Source: Nocardia bhagyanarayanae (GTDB lineage: Bacteria; Actinomycetota; Actinomycetes; Mycobacteriales; Mycobacteriaceae). From it: DNA of 64,000 nucleotides. Made by a program: the position numbers and the translations under genes. The notes beneath the pieces are model-generated. The model worked only from the letters and a program-made list of their open reading frames with translations. It did no database searches and had not been told where the DNA came from. Location of the stretch: assembly GCF_006716565.1 (NCBI RefSeq), contig NZ_VFPG01000001.1, positions 1,178,001 through 1,242,000 on the forward strand, read 5' to 3'. This document shows positions 18,401 through 26,628 of the stretch, piece by piece. Numbering within the stretch: position 1 is the stretch's first letter; every line of letters begins with the position of its first letter.

Positions 18401-19649
18401 TTGTCACCGCGCGTGCCAGCGCGGCCAGGTTTCGAGCCGCATTGCGGTCCCGGTCGAGGGAAAGCCCGCAGTGTTCGCACTGAAAGACCCGCTCGTCGAG
18501 GCGCAGTTTGGCCTTCACCACACCACAGCGCGGGTTGGAGCATGTCTTAGACGAGGGGTACCAGCGATCCGCGACCACAACCCGACCGCCTCGCCACCGT
18601 GCTTTGTATTCCAGCTGTCGTCGCAGTTCACCCCACCCGGTGTCCGCGATCGCTCGGGAGAGTCGCCGATTGCAAAGCAGCCCCGCGATATTGAGGTCCT
18701 CGACGACCAGCGTCCCGAATCGATCGGCCAGCGCGGCGGTCAACTGATGTAGTCCGTTACCCCGAGCATTGACGACGCGCGCGTGGGCCCGGGCGATCGA
18801 CCTGTTGGTCCGCAGCCAGCGCTGTGACGGTTCGGTCCCTTTGGGTCGTCGTCGCCGAGCGGCTCGCCGCTGGAGCCGACGCAAACGCTGCCGCGCACGG
18901 TTCAAGTGCTTCGGATTCGCCACCATCCCGTCCGTATCGGTCACGCCCGGCACTGCCTCCGAGAGCACCGCGAGGTGCTTGACGCCGAGATCGACGCCCA
19001 CGACCGCGGCTGGTCTGCGTGGACCTCGATCGTGACGTTCGACCTCCACCGAGAAGGAGACGAACCAACGGCCACCTCGCAGCGCCACCGTCGCCGATCG
19101 AACCCGCGCTGTCCCGGACGTGAGCCGTCGCGCCAGCTTTCTGGTCGATTCCCACGTCCGCACGGTCCCGATGCGCGGCAGCTTCACATGCCGCCGATCG
19201 TCGGCGGTGAGACCCATGACGCCGGTTGTGAAGCGGCAGGACATCGCCGACTTCTTCGACTTGAACCGCGGAAACCTCGCCGCCCTTCCGCGCCGTTTCC
19301 CCGACCGTGAATCGGCCCAGTTCGACAATCCCGCTGCCAGATTCGCCAGCCCGCTGGCGTAGGCCTCCTTGGAATTCTCCGCCCACCACGGCGCGATACT
19401 CTCCTTGACCGAATTCCAACGCCTGCGCAGCTCATACGCCGACCATCCGGTCGGCGGAGTCAGATCCGGTTCCGCGATTCCGTAGGACCGTTCCGCGGCC
19501 CGCTGAGCAAGGTTCGCCTGAACCGTCGCCAGCCCCCAGTTGAACGCGAACCGCTGCGCCCCGCAGTGCGACCGCAACCTGATCTCTTGCTCCGGCGTCG
19601 GATCGAGCGCGTACCGGTACGCCTGCATCACGCGCTCGGGTTCGGCCAT
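18270..19649 (-). mobile_element. tnpB: TnpB RNA-guided nuclease, intact, without TnpA
   Basis: The 459-residue TnpB contains all three RuvC acidic residues: Asp in VVGVDLGVKHLAV, Glu in LVVEDLNIAGLL, and Asp in SLDRDRNAARNLA. Between the last two is a four-cysteine zinc ribbon (CSNPRCG and CEHCG). The N-terminal MQAYRYALDPTPEQE and the HTH-like CGAQRFAFNWGL are typical of IS607/IS200-605 TnpB proteins. TnpB is guided by an RNA from the element's right end and cuts DNA at the excised site. No tnpA transposase is present on either side, so the element is non-autonomous or exapted. ATG 19649 has AAGGTG upstream; ATG/GTG 19628-19631 is a close alternative. The element ends beside the truncated protease gene and the tRNA-Arg terminator. 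Confidence 0.9.
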
Positions 19650-19710
19650 GCCGACACCTTGGCACAGAGGTGTGACACAAACCATGCGACGGCGGAGTCA
19701 TACAAATGTG

Positions 19711-19739
19711 AAAGCCCCCACCTGTCCGGTGAGGGCTTT
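19711..19739 (-). terminator. Hairpin downstream of the tRNA-Arg gene
   Basis: The arms AAAGCCCCCACC and GGTGAGGGCTTT pair with one bulge around a short loop. It lies eight bases beyond the 3' end of tRNA-Arg in the direction of its transcription and would end the tRNA transcript before the tnpB element. The pyrimidine-rich tail is weak, as is common in actinomycetes. Confidence 0.6.
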
Positions 19740-19746
19740 CGCGTTG

Positions 19747-19819
19747 TGCGCCCGGAGAGACTCGAACTCCCAACCTTCTGATCCGTAGTCAGATGCTCTA
19801 TCCGTTGAGCTACGGGCGC
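19747..19819 (-). tRNA. tRNA-Arg (anticodon ACG)
   Basis: The minus strand folds as a 73-base tRNA with acceptor arms GCGCCCG and CGGGCGC plus discriminator A, D-arm GCTC...GAGC, anticodon stem TCTGA/TCAGA with loop CTACGGA (anticodon ACG), and T-loop TTCGAGT. CCA is not encoded. The TnpB-containing island lies immediately downstream, but there is no obvious duplicated 3' end of this tRNA that would mark an attachment site. Confidence 0.95.
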
Positions 19820-19858
19820 ATAGCTGTGTTCAGTTGTTACCCGGCGAACCGGGTGTGG

Positions 19859-19945
19859 CGGAGGCGAGAGGATTTGAACCTCCGGTCCCCGTGAAGGGAC
19901 AACTCATTAGCAGTGAGTCCCATTCGGCCGCTCTGGCACGCCTCC
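19859..19945 (-). tRNA. tRNA-Ser (anticodon GCU)
   Basis: The minus strand folds as an 87-base class II tRNA: acceptor GGAGGCG/CGCCTCC plus G, anticodon stem ACTCA/TGAGT with loop CTGCTAA (anticodon GCT), a long variable arm GTCCCTTCACGGGGAC and T-loop TTCAAAT. It reads AGC/AGU serine codons. It lies 39 bases upstream of tRNA-Arg and is probably co-transcribed with it. Confidence 0.95.
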
Positions 19946-20036
19946 TGGAGCCTTCTCTTCGAGGGCACCGGTCCTTTCGAACCGCCGAGCATGAAGGTTA
20001 CATGACCCAACGACCAGATAACAAAACGCCTGGTTA

Positions 20037-20753
20037 TCAGCGTAAGTTGCTGTCGAACCAGTCGAAGATGCGGGTCTGGGAAGCGATGGCGGTGGTGTTG
20101 TCGTCGTCATCGGCGCCGGGGTTGTCGGCGCGGTGGTGCAGACCGGGGTAGGTCACCACGAGGCTGGCGACGGAGGCGCGGGCGGTGGCGTCGCGCAGCC
20201 GGTCGACATCGGCGGGCGGGGTGGTCGGGTCGTCGGAGCCGAACAGACCGAGCCATGGCGCCTGAAGGTTGGGGGCGACGCGCACGAGGGCCTCGGCCTC
20301 GTCGGTGAGCGGTTCGGTGATTCCCGCGGCGGCGATGCTGACCGCGGCGCCGATCGGGCGGTTGGTGGCGACGAGGAAGGCGGCGGTGCCCGCGTGGTCG
20401 AAACCGAGCACGCCGATGCAGTCGGGGAAGACGCCGCGCCGGGTGAGCCAGTCGAAGCAGGCGTCGAAGTCCTCGAAGAGTTCGTCGCCGAAGACCTCGT
20501 GCCCGGGCTCGTCGCCGTTGGCGCGGTGGAAGAGGTTGGGTGCGACGACCGTCCATCCCTCGGTGGCCAGCGCCCGCATGAACTCCAGCAGTGCACCGCT
20601 GAACTCCCGGGATTCGTGCAACACCACGATTCCGCCGCGCGAGTTGCCCTCTGGTTCGATCACGGTGATGGGCACCCGGCTGCCTTCGGTGGGGCGCTGC
20701 TCGAGGTCGTCGCCGCCGCGTAGCGGGGCGATATCGTCATAAATGCCCGACAT
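20037..20753 (-). CDS. Dienelactone hydrolase-family protein with altered nucleophile
   Basis: The 238-residue alpha/beta-hydrolase follows the dienelactone hydrolase pattern: GGIVVLHESREFSGALLEFMRALA near the start, nucleophile elbow about residue 123, acid in LFGSDDPTTPP and histidine in YPGLHHRADN. At the elbow it reads GVLGFDHAGTAAF where the family normally has G-x-Cys-x-G-G, so Asp occupies the nucleophile position. The protein may use a different mechanism or be inactive on lactones. There is no signal peptide. ATG 20753 starts the conserved region. The flanking pat gene is divergent. Confidence 0.78.
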   Translation of the reverse strand: MSGIYDDIAPLRGGDDLEQRPTEGSRVPITVIEPEGNSRGGIVVLHESREFSGALLEFMRALATEGWTVVAPNLFHRANGDEPGHEVFGDELFEDFDACFDWLTRRGVFPDCIGVLGFDHAGTAAFLVATNRPIGAAVSIAAAGITEPLTDEAEALVRVAPNLQAPWLGLFGSDDPTTPPADVDRLRDATARASVASLVVTYPGLHHRADNPGADDDDNTTAIASQTRIFDWFDSNLR

Positions 20754-20904
20754 GAAACCAGCGTAGGGCGAGCCGCTGATCTTCGCGAGAAATTGCACGT
20801 GAGCAGCCATTATCCGACGGGTCGGTCCCCGCGCCTCCGCCTTCGCTCCGCCCATGCGCGGCTGGGGACGGAATCGGTCCGGCAGCGCCAATTAGGGTGG
20901 AGGG

Positions 20905-21981
20905 GTGACAGCGCGCATCCGCCCCGATCTCTCCGCCATCCCGGCCTACACCCCCGGCCGCAGCCACCCGGGCGCGGTCAAGCTGGCCAGCAACGAGACC
21001 ACCCTGCCGCCGCTCCCCGCGGCGGCGAAGGCGATCGCCGAGGCCGCGGAGCTCGCGCACCGATATCCCGACAACCAGGCGGCCGAACTGCGCGCCGCGC
21101 TCGCCGATTTCCTCGGGGTCACGCCCGCGCACGTGGCGGTGGGTTGCGGCAGCGTCGCGCTGTGCCAGGAGCTGGTTCAGATCACCTGCGCCGCACCGAC
21201 CGACGAGGTGCTGTTCGCCTGGCGCTCGTTCGAGGCGTATCCGATCGTCACCCAGGTGGGCAACGCGACGGCCGTGCAGGTCCCGTTGACGCCGGAGCTG
21301 ACGCACGACCTGGACGCGATGGCGGCCGCGGTGACCGAGCGCACCCGCCTCGTCTTCGTCTGCAACCCGAACAACCCGACCGGCACCGCGCACGGCCGCG
21401 AGGCGCTGATCCGTTTCCTGGACGCGGTCCCCGCGCACGTGCTCGTCGTGCTGGACGAGGCGTACTACGAGTACCTGCGCCTCACACCGCAGGACCGCCC
21501 GGACGGCGTCGAGCTGGGCCGCACCCGGCCGAATGTGGTTGTGCTGCGTACCTTCTCGAAGGCGTACGGTCTCGCGGGCCTGCGGGTCGGCTACGCGGTC
21601 GGCGATCCGGAGGTGATCGCGGCGCTGATGAAGGTGCACATCCCGTTCAGCGTGAACCGGGTGGCCCAGGCCGCCGCGATCGCCTCGCTGGAGGCGCGCC
21701 TCGAGCTGCTGGATCGCACCGACGCGGTGGTTCTCGAGCGCGACCGGATGCGGGCGGCGCTGCTCGCGGCGGGCTACTCGGTGCCGCCGAGCGAGACGAA
21801 CTTCGTCTGGCTGCCGCTCGGCGCGCGCAGCGCGGAGTTCGGCGAGGCGAGCGCGGAAGCGGGCGTGCTGGTGCGGCCGTACGGCGCCGACGGCGTGCGG
21901 GTCACCGTCGGCGACTCGCACGAGAACGACCAGTTCCTCGGCTTCGCCACCGATCCCGACGTGTTGGCCCGCTTCGTCTGA
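20905..21981 (+). CDS. pat: Aromatic/histidinol-phosphate-type aminotransferase (Pat)
   Basis: This 358-residue fold-type I PLP enzyme matches M. tuberculosis Rv3772, long annotated as hisC2 and also described as a phenylalanine aminotransferase. It transfers an amino group to aromatic 2-oxo acids. Visible are PDNQAAELRAAL, the cofactor pocket GCGSVALCQELVQ, CNPNNPTGT, the aspartate in VLDEAYYEYLR, and the PLP lysine in LRTFSKAYGLAGLRVGYAVG (about residue 218). The C-terminal RPYGADGVRVTVG carries the substrate carboxylate-binding arginine. The start is GTG 20905, giving the MTARIRPDL N-terminus shared with mycobacterial Pat. With tyrA at the window start it serves aromatic amino-acid synthesis. 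Confidence 0.9.
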   Translation: MTARIRPDLSAIPAYTPGRSHPGAVKLASNETTLPPLPAAAKAIAEAAELAHRYPDNQAAELRAALADFLGVTPAHVAVGCGSVALCQELVQITCAAPTDEVLFAWRSFEAYPIVTQVGNATAVQVPLTPELTHDLDAMAAAVTERTRLVFVCNPNNPTGTAHGREALIRFLDAVPAHVLVVLDEAYYEYLRLTPQDRPDGVELGRTRPNVVVLRTFSKAYGLAGLRVGYAVGDPEVIAALMKVHIPFSVNRVAQAAAIASLEARLELLDRTDAVVLERDRMRAALLAAGYSVPPSETNFVWLPLGARSAEFGEASAEAGVLVRPYGADGVRVTVGDSHENDQFLGFATDPDVLARFV

Positions 21982-22017
21982 CGGAGGCGCGGCTCGGCGA
22001 GCGAACTCCGCGCTCCG

Positions 22018-23079
22018 TCAGCGGATCGCGGGGTAGATCGTCGGCCATGACGCGGCGAGCTCGTCGCCCCAGTACGGCCACGAATGTGTGCCCGTGGCAC
22101 GGAAATTCGCGGTGACCGGGATCCGGAGCGAGGTGAATCGGTCGACCAGCCTCCGGGTGCACGCGTTGGTCGCCGCCTCCAGCGGTCCGCCGAACGCGAT
22201 GGTACTGACCAGGTCCGGGTTGCCGGGCGCGTCGTACTTGCCCGGCAGGCCACTGCCAACGGACAGGTAGATCGCCTTGCCGCGCAACGCTTCCGCGTGC
22301 AGCAGGACATCGTGGGCGAGCCAGTCCGGATGGTCCTCGTCGCCGAACATGTTGTCCGGCTCGCCCTGATAGGTGGCCACCACGGCGCGCGCCTGAGCCT
22401 GTCCCATATCGGTGCCCGTGGAGAAGCAGCCGCTGTGCGCGGCCACCGCGCGGTAGAGCTCCGGCCTGCGGAAGGCGAGCATCATCGCGGCCTCGGCGCC
22501 CATCGAGACGCCCATGATCGCGTTGCGCCCGTTGCCGTCGAACTCCGCGTCGATGAGCGGCGGGAGCTCCTTGGTCAGGAAGGTCTCCCACTGGTTGGTG
22601 CCGAGCACCGGATCGGGGCGCTGCCAGTCGGTGTAGAAGCTGGCCGGGCCGCCGACCGTCAGCACCACGTTCACGTCTTTGTCTTCGTAGAACCGGTCGG
22701 CCTTGCCGAGTTCGATCCAATTGTTGGTGTCGGCTTCGGCGCTGCGCCCGTCCAGCATGTAGACGGTTGGCCTGCTGCGGCTCTGGTCACGCGGCAGCAG
22801 CACCTGCACCTGCACGGTGCGGCGCATCGCGGGCGATTTCACGAACACGCGCACCCGGCGGTCGGTGATCGGTTCGATGCGCTCGATCGATGGCGTGACA
22901 GGGGGCGCCGTGGTCGGCTCGGCCGGGTTGGGCCCGTCGGAGGAGCCGGTGCTCGGCTTGTCGGGTGCGGCCACCGAGAGAGGTGCGCCCGCGCCGATGG
23001 CGCCGATTAGCAATGCGGCGCTCATGGCGACGACTGCGAGCCGTCGCCGCGCCCAACGCCGAGACAGCATGTCTGCCAT
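22018..23079 (-). CDS. Antigen 85-type mycolyltransferase/esterase, secreted
   Basis: The predicted preprotein (353 residues) has a basic N-terminus (SRRWARRR), a hydrophobic stretch LAVVAMSAALLIGAIGAGA and an Ala-X-Ala-like cleavage region at about residue 43, so it is exported by Sec. A Pro/Ser/Thr-rich linker precedes the alpha/beta-hydrolase domain. The nucleophile is in MGVSMGAEAAM, the region ELPPLIDAEF is family-typical, and the last histidine is in THSWPYWGDEL. Antigen 85 enzymes transfer mycolic acids between trehalose monomycolate and arabinogalactan or a second trehalose outside the membrane. ATG 23079 is chosen; 23070 and an extension to 23121 are possible. The next gene is divergent across a 408-base gap. 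Confidence 0.85.
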   Translation of the reverse strand: MADMLSRRWARRRLAVVAMSAALLIGAIGAGAPLSVAAPDKPSTGSSDGPNPAEPTTAPPVTPSIERIEPITDRRVRVFVKSPAMRRTVQVQVLLPRDQSRSRPTVYMLDGRSAEADTNNWIELGKADRFYEDKDVNVVLTVGGPASFYTDWQRPDPVLGTNQWETFLTKELPPLIDAEFDGNGRNAIMGVSMGAEAAMMLAFRRPELYRAVAAHSGCFSTGTDMGQAQARAVVATYQGEPDNMFGDEDHPDWLAHDVLLHAEALRGKAIYLSVGSGLPGKYDAPGNPDLVSTIAFGGPLEAATNACTRRLVDRFTSLRIPVTANFRATGTHSWPYWGDELAASWPTIYPAIR

Positions 23080-23487
23080 GGTGCCAGAACGTGTGCCGCG
23101 ATCTCGACTCTCCTTCCACATTCGAAAGATTTGTGACGAGCACCACTTTCACGATTCGGGCGTTCACGATTGTTTCGAATTCGGGCACACCGCCAGCACA
23201 CCGGCCTTACGCTCCCACTCGGGCGATTCTTCAGGCGTCGATGGGGACCGCGATGACCGCACACAGCCGTGACCCCGGCAGAGGTCGGCCTTCGGCGCGC
23301 GCGCGTCCACACCGTCCGATCGGTTTTTCGGCAACGCGGAGGCTAATTCAGCGGATCCTGCTGACGCCGAACCGCGCCCCACCGAACTGACCGGTATGTC
23401 CGACGCGCCCGCGCGCGAATTCTCTGCTCGATCGTTGTGTCCGTCTGTTTCGCCGCAGTACCTGATGCCCGACCGGAGAAAAAGATC
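23080..23487. promoter_or_regulatory. Divergent intergenic region with TTCACGATT direct repeat
   Basis: This gap separates the mycolyltransferase (minus) and NO synthase (plus) genes and must hold promoters for both. I see the nonamer TTCACGATT twice, at 23148-23156 and 23163-23171, 15 bases apart, closer to the mycolyltransferase gene. No confident -10/-35 pair or coding sequence is seen in the remainder. Confidence 0.35.
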
Positions 23488-24624
23488 GTGAACCACGTGT
23501 TGCCCGTTCCATCGCTCGAAAACACCGCCGACACCGTGCCTTTCGATTCGGCGCTGGCCCGTCGCCTCCGCGAGTGCGACGACTTCTATCGACAACCCGA
23601 ACTCGCCCACCTCAGCCCGCAGCGCCGCCGCACCGCGCTGGAACAGCTCCGCCAGACCGGCACTTACGTGCAGACCGCCGAGGAGATCCTGATCGGAGCC
23701 AAGCTGGCTTGGCGAAATCACGCCCGCTGCGTCGGCCGGAAGCATTGGCGCTCCTTGAAACTGCTCGACGCGCGGCGGGTGCGCTCGGCGCGCGATCTGG
23801 CCGAGGTGTGCTGGCAGCACCTGCACATGGCGACCAACGGCGGCGCGGTGCAGTCCATGATCACCGTCGGGCCGCCGCGCCAAGGTGACGGGCGCGAGTA
23901 CCGCATCGTCAGCCCGCAGTTGCTGCGCTACGCGGGCTACCGCAACGGCGACGGGACGGTCACCGGCGACGCGGCCAATGTCGCGATCACCGAATTCGCC
24001 GGGAAGCTCGGCTGGCGCGGCGCGGGCACGCCGTTCGACATCCTGCCGGTGCTGATCAGCACGCCCGACGAACCGATCAGGTGGTTCGACGTGCCGAAAG
24101 AGCTGGCGCGCGAAGTGCACATCGAGCATCCCGACTTCGAGTGGTTCGCCGGGCTTGGCCTGAAATGGCATGCGGTGCCCGCGGTTTCCAACATGAATCT
24201 GGAGATCGGCGGCATGACCTACCCGTTCGCGCCGTTCAACGGCTGGTACGTCGGCACCGAGATCGGCGCGCGCAATCTCAGCGACACCAACCGCTACAAC
24301 ATGCTCCCGCTGATCGCCGACATGATGGGCCTGGACACCTCGCATCCGCGCACCCTCTGGCGCGACCAAGCCCTTGTCGAACTGAATCGCGCTGTGCTGC
24401 ACAGTTATCGCAAGGCGGGCGTGCACATCGTCGACCACCACACCGTCGCGAAACAGTTCTGCGATCACGTGGCGAAGGAACAGCAGGCGGGCCGCGCCTG
24501 CCCCACCGATTGGAGCTGGATCAACCCGCCGATCTCCGCGAGCCTCACCCCGACCTTCCACCGCTACTTCGACCCGCCCGACGACAACTTGCGCCCCAAC
24601 TTCGTCCACCGCGAAACCACCTGA
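23488..24624 (+). CDS. nos: Bacterial nitric oxide synthase, oxygenase only
   Basis: The protein (378 residues) matches bacterial NOS oxygenase domains, which oxidise L-arginine through N-hydroxyarginine to citrulline and nitric oxide using heme and tetrahydro-biopterin or folate. The heme-thiolate cysteine is in WRNHARCVGR (about residue 81). The substrate glutamate region is NGWYVGTEIGARNL (about 260). The pterin/dimer elements HTVAKQFCDH and the C-terminal FHRY are present. There is no attached flavoprotein reductase, as usual for bacterial NOS, and none is nearby, so general cellular reductases would supply electrons. The start is GTG 23488 with GGAG ten bases upstream. It stands alone between divergent and unrelated genes. 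Confidence 0.93.
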   Translation: MNHVLPVPSLENTADTVPFDSALARRLRECDDFYRQPELAHLSPQRRRTALEQLRQTGTYVQTAEEILIGAKLAWRNHARCVGRKHWRSLKLLDARRVRSARDLAEVCWQHLHMATNGGAVQSMITVGPPRQGDGREYRIVSPQLLRYAGYRNGDGTVTGDAANVAITEFAGKLGWRGAGTPFDILPVLISTPDEPIRWFDVPKELAREVHIEHPDFEWFAGLGLKWHAVPAVSNMNLEIGGMTYPFAPFNGWYVGTEIGARNLSDTNRYNMLPLIADMMGLDTSHPRTLWRDQALVELNRAVLHSYRKAGVHIVDHHTVAKQFCDHVAKEQQAGRACPTDWSWINPPISASLTPTFHRYFDPPDDNLRPNFVHRETT

Positions 24625-24765
24625 GTCCCCGCCGGTCCGGTCCGCGCTGTTCCGCGGGTCACAGACCAGTTTGCCAACGGGCAGACGCTGTTACGGTAAA
24701 CGGAGAATGCACCTCCGGTTAAACGTTTCGGGCGTTTTGTTCAATGGCGAAGGAGGCCACGGGCG

Positions 24766-25587
24766 ATGGTGGCTGTCGGTTTTCCCGGTCCGCAGCTGGA
24801 ACTCGGAGTTTCGGTCGCCGGAACGCTGGAACGATTGCGGACGGCGGTGCACGGTCGCGGCGGGGAGGCGATCCGGCAGCTGGCGCTGATCACGGTGCTC
24901 TATCTCGGCTACCGGTTCGGTCGGCTGATCACCGCCGACGACACCGCCCGCGCCTTCGGCAACGCGCACGATCTCCTCGGTGTCGAAGACCGGCTCGGGA
25001 TGCTGGCGGAGACCACGGTGCAGGCGCCGTTCCTGCGCTGGGATCTCCTGGCCGTCTCCGCCAACTTCTATTACGCGACAGCCCATTTCACCGTCGCCGT
25101 CGGAGTGATCGTATGGCTGTGGGTCTTCCGCCCCCGGCACTACCGGCTGACCCGCAACCTCATGGTCGGCCTGACGGGCACGGGACTGCTGCTGCACGTG
25201 CTGCTGCCCCTCGCACCGCCGCGCATGCTGCCGGAACGCGGTTTCGTCGACCTGGCCGCCCTGCACGGCCAATCCGTCTACGGCCCAAGCCATGCCGATG
25301 GCATGTCGAACCAATTCGCGGCCATGCCATCGCTCCACGTCGGCTGGGCACTGCTACTCGCCGTCGCCGTCATCGCCGCGACCCGCACCCGCTGGCGCTG
25401 GCTAGCCCTCGCCCACCCCGCCCTCACCACCGTCATCGTGATCGGCACCGGCAACCACTACTGGCTCGACGCCATCATCGCGGTACTCCTGCTAGCCGCT
25501 ATCGCGGTGCTGCACCGCATGATCCTGCCCGCCCCATCGACCTGGGCACCACCGGCAACCCCGCGACACCCTCCGAGTCGCGGCTAG
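24766..25587 (+). CDS. PAP2-superfamily membrane phosphatase/phosphotransferase
   Basis: The protein (273 residues) has about six membrane helices (residues 38-56, 92-118, 128-150, 186-206, 213-228, 232-250). It carries the PAP2 motifs PSLHVGWALLL (motif 2, His about 190) and GNHYWLDAIIAVL (motif 3 His and Asp about 225-230). The arrangement matches the PAP2_3 group (Aur1/Ipt1-like), which act on lipid phosphates or transfer inositol-phosphate groups. The substrate is unknown; envelope lipids are likely for this location. ATG 24766 follows AGGAGG (24751-24756). Confidence 0.8.
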   Translation: MVAVGFPGPQLELGVSVAGTLERLRTAVHGRGGEAIRQLALITVLYLGYRFGRLITADDTARAFGNAHDLLGVEDRLGMLAETTVQAPFLRWDLLAVSANFYYATAHFTVAVGVIVWLWVFRPRHYRLTRNLMVGLTGTGLLLHVLLPLAPPRMLPERGFVDLAALHGQSVYGPSHADGMSNQFAAMPSLHVGWALLLAVAVIAATRTRWRWLALAHPALTTVIVIGTGNHYWLDAIIAVLLLAAIAVLHRMILPAPSTWAPPATPRHPPSRG

Positions 25588-26307
25588 CGCCCCCCGTCCA
25601 CCAAGGCACGCAATCCGGCCGAAAGTCACCGTAAGCGGCCGAAAGTCACCGTAAGCCGGTCCACCGCGGAGGCCACGTCCAGTCGGTCTGGCGGAGGAGG
25701 GTGGCCTTCGGTCGGTTACCGCATCGATCACTCTGGGCGCGGCGGTAACTCGAGTTTTGACCTGCGCGGCGGCGGCGCGGCCCATGCCGCCGCGCCCTTG
25801 ATCTTGTATAGCGGGCCGTCGAGGCCAGAGTAGCGACCAGAGTAGAATCCTGAACTGCCACAGCTTAAGATCGACGTGCTGCACAGAGGGGGGAGACTCG
25901 AAGCGTCGAATAGACGGCCGCTGAACGACCGGCGGGTGTGCCTGATCACCGGTGCTGGAAGCATGCTGGCGACCGGCGTGGTCGACGGCGACGTGGCGCT
26001 GGCCGATTTCGCCAGCATGGTCCGGACGAAGGTGCTTCGTGCCACTGCGGATGGCGACACAGCTGGCGCAACGGAGCAGTGTGCCGGGGAGAATTCTCGC
26101 TGAGATGGAACCGAAGCGGCCCGTTCTTCGTCCAACCTCGTATGAAACCCGACATACAACCGCTGACGGCGCGCAGCGGCAGGCCAAGATCGCCGAATCG
26201 CCGCGATTTCTTGGTTTGGGGGTGAGGATGCGGTTGGTGAATGGCGTGGTCGTTGGTGTTTCCGACGACACCGGGCCCTGTGGTGATTCTATGAATAGAG
26301 GAAAATC
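25588..26307. other. Non-coding gap at the left edge of the type VII cassette
   Basis: This 720-base stretch has no gene I can support. It contains a 20-base tandem duplication (listed separately). The open frame 25876-26103 (plus) reads RVCLITGAGSMLATGVVDGD, which is vaguely Rossmann-like, but it is short, lacks a ribosome-binding site and resembles no family convincingly. The region marks a drop from the high-GC coding pattern on the left to the visibly less GC-rich cassette on the right. Confidence 0.5.
25617..25656. repeat. Perfect 20-base tandem duplication
   Basis: The unit GGCCGAAAGTCACCGTAAGC occurs twice with no gap (25617-25636 and 25637-25656). It begins 30 bases after the PAP2 gene. 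It may be a simple slippage duplication. Confidence 0.9.
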
Positions 26308-26628
26308 ATGACCGATTTCAAGGTTATTCCCGATGACCTGGACAAGGCAGCAGCGGCATTGCTGAAAATTGCCGAAGAAAACGTCAAAGCCGTTGCCTAC
26401 GCCAAGGAATGGATGGACCTGGAAGGAAATGCCGGCGCTATTCTGAAAGATATAATTCAGGCGCTCGACGAAAATTGCTCCAGAATCGCGTACAACTATG
26501 AACGCCTCGGCGTGATGACTAACTTGTCGGAGCAGGAGCTGCGGAAAGCCGCCCAGATGTACCGGACAACCGACACAAAGAACGCAGCCAATCAGGATGC
26601 GCTATACGTCAAGGCGGAAGGCGAATGA
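26308..26628 (+). CDS. EspC-like small type VII secretion protein
   Basis: This 106-residue protein is almost entirely helical. The start FKVIPDDLDKAAAALLKIAE fits the ESX-1 EspC family pattern (position-specific Val-x-Pro-x-x-Leu followed by an Ala-rich helix). A central AKEWMDLEGNAG stands where the helix-turn of WXG100-like proteins lies. The last residues LYVKAEGE contain the YxxxE form of the type VII export signal. Codons are less GC-rich (AAA, GAA, ATT) than in flanking chromosomal genes. Its ATG overlaps nothing upstream, while its TGA overlaps the ATG of the next gene by four bases. EspC works with EspA in mycobacteria; the same pairing is proposed here. No ESX core genes are in the window. 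Confidence 0.72.
   Translation: MTDFKVIPDDLDKAAAALLKIAEENVKAVAYAKEWMDLEGNAGAILKDIIQALDENCSRIAYNYERLGVMTNLSEQELRKAAQMYRTTDTKNAANQDALYVKAEGE

Noticed and set aside
12860..19700. Prophage or integrative conjugative element
   Set aside because: No integrase, phage structural gene or conjugation gene is present, and no direct repeat of a tRNA 3' end was found. It is better described as an accessory island.
25876..26103. Short plus-strand gene with LITGAGS motif
   Set aside because: The Rossmann-like motif is isolated, the frame is 75 codons, and there is no ribosome-binding site or family match.
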